Shown: positions 59,956 to 64,000 of the stretch, piece after piece
Layout: every line of letters begins with the position of its first letter
How positions within the stretch are numbered: position 1 is the stretch's first letter
From: Eubacteriaceae bacterium
GTDB lineage: Bacteria > Bacillota > Clostridia > Lachnospirales > Lachnospiraceae
Length of the DNA stretch: 64,000 nt
Direction: 5' to 3'
NCBI GenBank assembly: GCA_902363805.1
Contig: CABJBF010000004.1
Coordinates: forward strand, 124,001 to 188,000
Notes under the pieces: model-generated
Told to the model about the DNA's origin: nothing
Seen by the model: only the letters and a program-made list of their open reading frames with translations
Databases searched by the model: none
Position numbers and translations under genes: made by a program

Positions 59956-62229
59956 ATGATGAAAAATCCGTTACATAAAAGACTTCCAAGACAGTTAAAA
60001 AGCGAATTTGGAAAATATGTGGTTATTTTTCTACTTCTTATAGGCTCAATTGGGTTCATTTCAGGATTCCTTGTTGCGGCAAAGAGCATCAGCAAAACAT
60101 ATGATGAAAGCTTTAAAGTATACAACATTGAAAATGGTAATTTTGAAATGTTGTCTCCATTAAGTGATGAGGCGATAAATGAAATAGAAAATCAAGAAAA
60201 AATTTCCATATATAATAATTATTACATAGAAGAAGATACTGATACAAATTTAAATGATAAATATGACAGTACACTTAGAATATTTAAAGACAGAAAGAAA
60301 GTTAATAAAGTATGCCTTATGGAAGGTAAAAAGCCGGATAATAAAGATGAAATTGCCATAGACAGAATGTATGCAAATAATAACGATGTTGAAGTTGGTG
60401 ATTACATTAAAGTTTCGGATAAGAAATTAAAAGTCACAGGTTTTGTAGCTTTATCAGATTATAGTGCATTATTCTCAAATAATGGAGACTTAATGTTTGA
60501 TGCAGTAAAATTTGGTGTCGCAATAATGACAGATGATGGATACAATCAGTTCGGAGATGAACACAAATTTTACAGTTATTCATGGAAATATGATAAAGAG
60601 CCTTCCACAGAGAAAAAAGAAAAGAAGGTATCAGATAAGTTATTAGAAGTTATAGCTTCTAAAGGAATTGTGAAAAATTTCATTCCAAGATATACAAACA
60701 ATGCAATTAATTTTACAGGTGATGATGTAGGAAGTGACAGAGGAATGATGATTGCTTTACTATACATTCTAATTGTAATAATTGCATTTATATTTGCAGT
60801 AACAATAACAAATACAATTAATAAAGAAGCAACGATAATAGGAACTCTTAGAGCGTCAGGATATTCAAAAAGAGAAATAACAGCTCATTATATGGAAATT
60901 CCATTAATAGTTACGATTATTTCAGCTATAATAGGAAATATACTTGGATATACGGTATTTAAATATGTATGTGTCGGAATGTATTATGGAAGTTATAGTC
61001 TTCCAACATATACAACGGTATGGAGTGCAGAAGCATTTGTGCTTACAACACTTGTTCCGTTTATAATAATGCTTGTTGTAAACTATGTGTTTATAAGAAA
61101 GAAACTCAGACTTTCACCAATGAAGTTCATAAGAAATGATTTATCAACTTCAAAGAAAAAGAAAGCCATAAGATTACCACATTTTAAGTCCTTTAACCGT
61201 TTCAGAATTAGGGTTATTATTCAGAACAGATATAATTATCTGACTTTATTTGTTGGAATCGTATTTGCAAATTTATTGCTTTTATTTGGATTAATGCTTC
61301 CGGCATTACTTGATTCTTATAATGACAGCATAATTGAACATATGGCTGCAAAGTATCAGTATGTATTGAAAGCACCTCTTGAAACAGAAACAAAGGATGT
61401 AGAAAAATATTTCATGAGCACAGTTGAAAAAACGGGTGATAATGGTGAAAAAGACGATATATCAGTATATGGAATATCAGATGACAGTAAATATTTATCA
61501 ATGGATTTTGAGCGTGGAAAGGTCTATGTTTCAGATGTATTTGCAGACAAGTACAGATTGAAAAAAGGTGATAAATTTACTTTAAAAGAAAGCTATGGAA
61601 CTAAAAAACATACTTTTGAAATTGGTGGAGTTTATGAATATCCTATAGGACTTACGATATTTATGAATAAAAAAGATTTTTGTAAAGAGTTTAATGTAAA
61701 AGACAATGAATTTACAGGATATTTTTCAAATAAAAAAATAAAAGATATTGACCAGGAATACATTTATTCTGTTATTACTCAGGATGATTTAACTAAAATG
61801 GCAAGGCAGATGGATGTATCAATGGGTAGCATGATGAACATGGTAAACATTGTATCAGTTCTTTTATCAATGCTTGTAATGTATCTTTTAATTAAGCTTG
61901 TTATAGAGAAGAACAGTTTATCGATTTCTATGGTAAAAATTTTAGGATATGATAATAATGAAATAAGAAAACTTTATCTGACTGCAACGACATGGGTTGT
62001 AATCGCATGCGTAGCATTAAGCATTCCGGTTGTAGTATGGATTATAAAAGATTTGATTTACAGACCAATGATGATGGAAATGAAAGGATGGATTATATTG
62101 AAAATGGATCCGATTGTATATGGTGAAATGTTTATTCTTGGCATGTTAGCATATGCAGTAGTTTCATTCCTCGAATTTAGAAAAATTAAGAAAATACCTA
62201 TGACAGATGCATTGAAAAATGTAGAATAA
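59956..62229 (+). CDS. FtsX-domain ABC permease (MacB-like)
   Basis: About 757 residues. One N-terminal membrane segment (YVVIFLLLIGSIGFISGFLVA) is followed by an outer domain of about 220 residues, three membrane segments with the first FtsX block (IALLYILIVIIAFIFAVTITNTINKEATIIGTLRASGYSKREI), a further membrane segment (LFVGIVFANLLLLFGLMLPAL), a second outer domain, and the C-terminal FtsX block (VNIVSVLLSMLVMYLLIKLV, then VKILGYDNNEIRKLYL). This two-FtsX layout is typical of Firmicutes peptide/lipid exporters. GGAGGT fits ATG 59956 or 59959. No two-component system adjoins. Confidence 0.85.
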   Translation: MMKNPLHKRLPRQLKSEFGKYVVIFLLLIGSIGFISGFLVAAKSISKTYDESFKVYNIENGNFEMLSPLSDEAINEIENQEKISIYNNYYIEEDTDTNLNDKYDSTLRIFKDRKKVNKVCLMEGKKPDNKDEIAIDRMYANNNDVEVGDYIKVSDKKLKVTGFVALSDYSALFSNNGDLMFDAVKFGVAIMTDDGYNQFGDEHKFYSYSWKYDKEPSTEKKEKKVSDKLLEVIASKGIVKNFIPRYTNNAINFTGDDVGSDRGMMIALLYILIVIIAFIFAVTITNTINKEATIIGTLRASGYSKREITAHYMEIPLIVTIISAIIGNILGYTVFKYVCVGMYYGSYSLPTYTTVWSAEAFVLTTLVPFIIMLVVNYVFIRKKLRLSPMKFIRNDLSTSKKKKAIRLPHFKSFNRFRIRVIIQNRYNYLTLFVGIVFANLLLLFGLMLPALLDSYNDSIIEHMAAKYQYVLKAPLETETKDVEKYFMSTVEKTGDNGEKDDISVYGISDDSKYLSMDFERGKVYVSDVFADKYRLKKGDKFTLKESYGTKKHTFEIGGVYEYPIGLTIFMNKKDFCKEFNVKDNEFTGYFSNKKIKDIDQEYIYSVITQDDLTKMARQMDVSMGSMMNMVNIVSVLLSMLVMYLLIKLVIEKNSLSISMVKILGYDNNEIRKLYLTATTWVVIACVALSIPVVVWIIKDLIYRPMMMEMKGWIILKMDPIVYGEMFILGMLAYAVVSFLEFRKIKKIPMTDALKNVE

Positions 62230-62233
62230 CAAG

Positions 62234-62455
62234 ATTCCCACAGATGTATTCCGGTTTTGTGAGGGTTTGTGATATTAACTAAATAACGCTTGCGCTGCTT
62301 GTCACTCGCAGCAGTTCTAAATCTCCAGCTATATTTTGTTGTTAGAACCTTTGGTTCTAGGCAAAATCCGCTGTCAATTTGAACCAGCGGTGACAAATGC
62401 CTTTAGTTAATATCACAAACCCTCACAATTAAGAATTAATCTGTGGGTATTTTTA
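62234..62455 (+). repeat. Nested palindromic element, terminator-like (copy 2)
   Basis: Outer arms ATTCCCACAGAT (62234) and ATCTGTGGGT (62439-62448) lead into ATTTTTATTT. Inner arms of 26 nt, 62258-62283 and 62402-62427, are perfect complements (GTGAGGGTTTGTGATATTAA inside). The 118-nt centre folds further: GCTGC/GCAGC, AGAACC/GGTTCT, CCGCTG/CAGCGG. It is related to copy 1 in outer and inner words but has the larger and more GC-rich centre. It ends the ABC pair's transcript. Confidence 0.8.
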
Positions 62456-62520
62456 TTTAGAAAATTATGAAAGTATAGGTTTTTGTATTTAAAAATCATA
62501 TCGCAAAATATTACCTGTCA

Positions 62521-62549
62521 TTGAAAGAAAAAAGAATCAGTCGTATAAT
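62521..62549 (+). promoter_or_regulatory. Promoter of the PAS-protein gene
   Basis: TTGAAA, 17-nt spacer, TATAAT. The leader to ATG 62596 would be about 40 nt. Confidence 0.6.
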
Positions 62550-62595
62550 AATAAAGAAGTACAGTTCGGAAAGAGTTATATAACGAGGAAATTAG

Positions 62596-64000
62596 ATGAA
62601 ACAAAATATTGAACAGGAAAAATCAATTATTAATGAAACACTGTTAAATTCAATTCCAGGTGGAATAATAATTGTAAAAGTAGTTGAAAACAATATAGAA
62701 TGTCTCTATTTTAATGAGGCATTTGCAAAATTATCAGGAAGAACGCATGATGAATTACAACGTTATCTTGATAGTGGGGTAAATGTTATAGATATTATAT
62801 ATGAGGCAGATAGAAAAAAGTTTTTGACGAGTATTTTATGCAAAATACAAAGTGATAATGAAGTAGATGAAAGATATAGATATTATACAGCCACGGGAAA
62901 TGTTCAGTGGATTAATTTGGTCGCTTCAAAGATTAGAGAAGAGGATGGATGTCCTGTTTTTTATTGTGCATGTACAAAGTTGTCAGATGAATTAGATTTG
63001 TATATAAATTTATCAGATGAATCTCCGGTTGCAACATATGTAGCAGAGAAAAAGGAAAGACGAATATTATATGCAAATGCTGAGTGGAAGAAAATAGAAA
63101 ATATCCCTCAGGATATAAATGTAATTGGAAAGAGTGTGTATGAATTAATACCGGCTGAGAGAATAATATTTAGCGAGAAAGAAATAAATGAATTAACTTC
63201 TCAGGCTTACAGACAGATACATATTAAAAGAAATAACAGATATTATAGTCTGGGTACAAAAAGCTATTTATGGAATGATATTGATGCATACATGGTATAT
63301 TTTGTTGATGAAACTGAAAGCATATTAAAGCAACAAAAAAAATTAGAAATATATCAGGCAGAACTTAAAACAAGAGAGGAAATGTCACAGGATATAATTG
63401 CTTCATATCAGATAAATCTTACTAAAAACAGAATTGAAAGAAGTAACTTTAAAAACAATTATGCTAATTCGACAGATGATGTTGTAAATGAAAACACATC
63501 ATGTGAAGATGCTGTTGAATATTTTATCGGATTAATTTTATCTGATGAAGTAAAAAAAGAAATAAGAAATAAATTTTCAGTCGGAAACATTATAATGCAA
63601 TACCATAATGGAAAAGAAAATATTGACTCTGAAGTTCAGATTGTAATGAAAGATGGAGAGATTAAATGGGTTAAGATTGTTGCTAAAATTTTAAGCAATC
63701 CCATTACTTCTGAAATTATGGAATTTGTGTATATACAGGATGTGACTGAAAAGCATACTATAAAATCAATAATGGATAAGTGTATACATACGGAATATGA
63801 TTGTATAGGTTTGATAAATACAATCAATGGCCAAATTATGATTTTTAATTATAGAAACACATATGGCGAAATGAAAATGCGCAAGAAGAATTTTTTCGCA
63901 GATGAAATAGATACATTTATAAATAATAATATTGGAGAAGAAGAACGCGAAACGGCAAGAAAAGAATATGCGTTAGATAATATTAAAAAGCAATTGAAAA
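62596..64000 (+). CDS. PAS-domain sensory protein, N-terminal part (runs off window)
   Basis: The open frame from ATG 62596 (CGAGGAAAT upstream) continues to the window end, 468 complete codons. It starts MKQNIEQEKSIINETLLNSI and PGGIIIVKVVENNIECLYFN, a PAS fold (about 12-125) with the FNEAFAKLSGRTHDEL turn. A second PAS-like part follows (about 135-240: LSDESPVATYVAEKKERRIL, YANAEWKKIENIPQD), then a coiled linker (LKQQKKLEIYQAELKTREEM) and a third PAS-like part (about 265-385). No membrane segment is seen. Such multi-PAS leaders in Lachnospiraceae usually end in GGDEF, EAL or kinase domains, which would lie beyond the window. Confidence 0.75.
   Translation, partial: MKQNIEQEKSIINETLLNSIPGGIIIVKVVENNIECLYFNEAFAKLSGRTHDELQRYLDSGVNVIDIIYEADRKKFLTSILCKIQSDNEVDERYRYYTATGNVQWINLVASKIREEDGCPVFYCACTKLSDELDLYINLSDESPVATYVAEKKERRILYANAEWKKIENIPQDINVIGKSVYELIPAERIIFSEKEINELTSQAYRQIHIKRNNRYYSLGTKSYLWNDIDAYMVYFVDETESILKQQKKLEIYQAELKTREEMSQDIIASYQINLTKNRIERSNFKNNYANSTDDVVNENTSCEDAVEYFIGLILSDEVKKEIRNKFSVGNIIMQYHNGKENIDSEVQIVMKDGEIKWVKIVAKILSNPITSEIMEFVYIQDVTEKHTIKSIMDKCIHTEYDCIGLINTINGQIMIFNYRNTYGEMKMRKKNFFADEIDTFINNNIGEEERETARKEYALDNIKKQLK

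Noticed and set aside
1..64000. CRISPR array
   Set aside because: No series of regularly spaced identical repeats and no cas-like products were found.

Overview
The window is an AT-rich chromosomal segment of a low-GC Gram-positive anaerobe. The gene set points to a butyrate-forming member of the Lachnospiraceae (Clostridia): a complete thl-crt-hbd-bcd-etfB-etfA operon, a Tyr T-box, AGGAGG-type ribosome binding sites throughout, and Lachnospiraceae-style c-di-GMP, DegV and DUF5688-like proteins. The [Eubacterium] ventriosum type of genome would fit, but this is a guess. No transposase, integrase, phage module or CRISPR array is visible.

Layout. 1-7.8 kb: housekeeping genes (end of typA, a DUF5688-like gene, tRNA-Arg(CCG), thiN, rluF-like, ligA). 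7.9-13.4 kb: an uptake operon with two tandem paralogous NitT/TauT-type lipoproteins, permease, ATPase and an adenylate-forming acid-CoA ligase, suggesting import of an organic acid followed by CoA activation. 13.6-20.4 kb: an accessory island of small genes resembling polymorphic-toxin immunity genes (SUKH/SMI1, DUF2625, DUF600/YezG-like, plus unknown families including three small membrane proteins sharing a PH-like WYGxRR motif). It contains an old segmental duplication and several frameshifted or truncated copies; no toxin is present. 20.5-29.4 kb: orphan acyl carrier protein, esterase, ilvE with an unusual leader, a two-gene chromate-type transporter, and a MoxR/DUF58/transglutaminase operon.

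29.6-36 kb: the butyrate pathway from acetyl-CoA to butyryl-CoA with its electron-transfer flavoprotein, in codons that look better optimised than in neighbouring genes. 36-43 kb: purine permease, C39-like peptidase, GNAT enzyme, and a 1,114-residue REC-GGDEF-EAL-REC-GGDEF-PAS c-di-GMP protein. 42.9-52.9 kb: a NYN nuclease behind a perfect-consensus promoter and a folded leader, T-box-controlled tyrS, a Csp-like subtilase, DegV, a one-chain glucose-type PTS permease, and an overlapping plsY-like/glycosyltransferase pair.

53-58 kb is a decay zone (nonsense-mutated GNAT, gutted NSS transporter, truncated DUF1275 gene) around an intact LysR regulator divergent from an unknown gene and a ThrE-type exporter. 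58.2-64 kb holds a HAD phosphatase, a MacB-like ABC ATPase/FtsX permease pair bracketed by two related palindromic elements, and the start of a PAS sensor protein cut by the window end.

The least explained material is the immunity-like island, the ilvE and NYN leaders, and the palindromic intergenic elements. All functional calls rest on motif recognition by eye; no database search was run.
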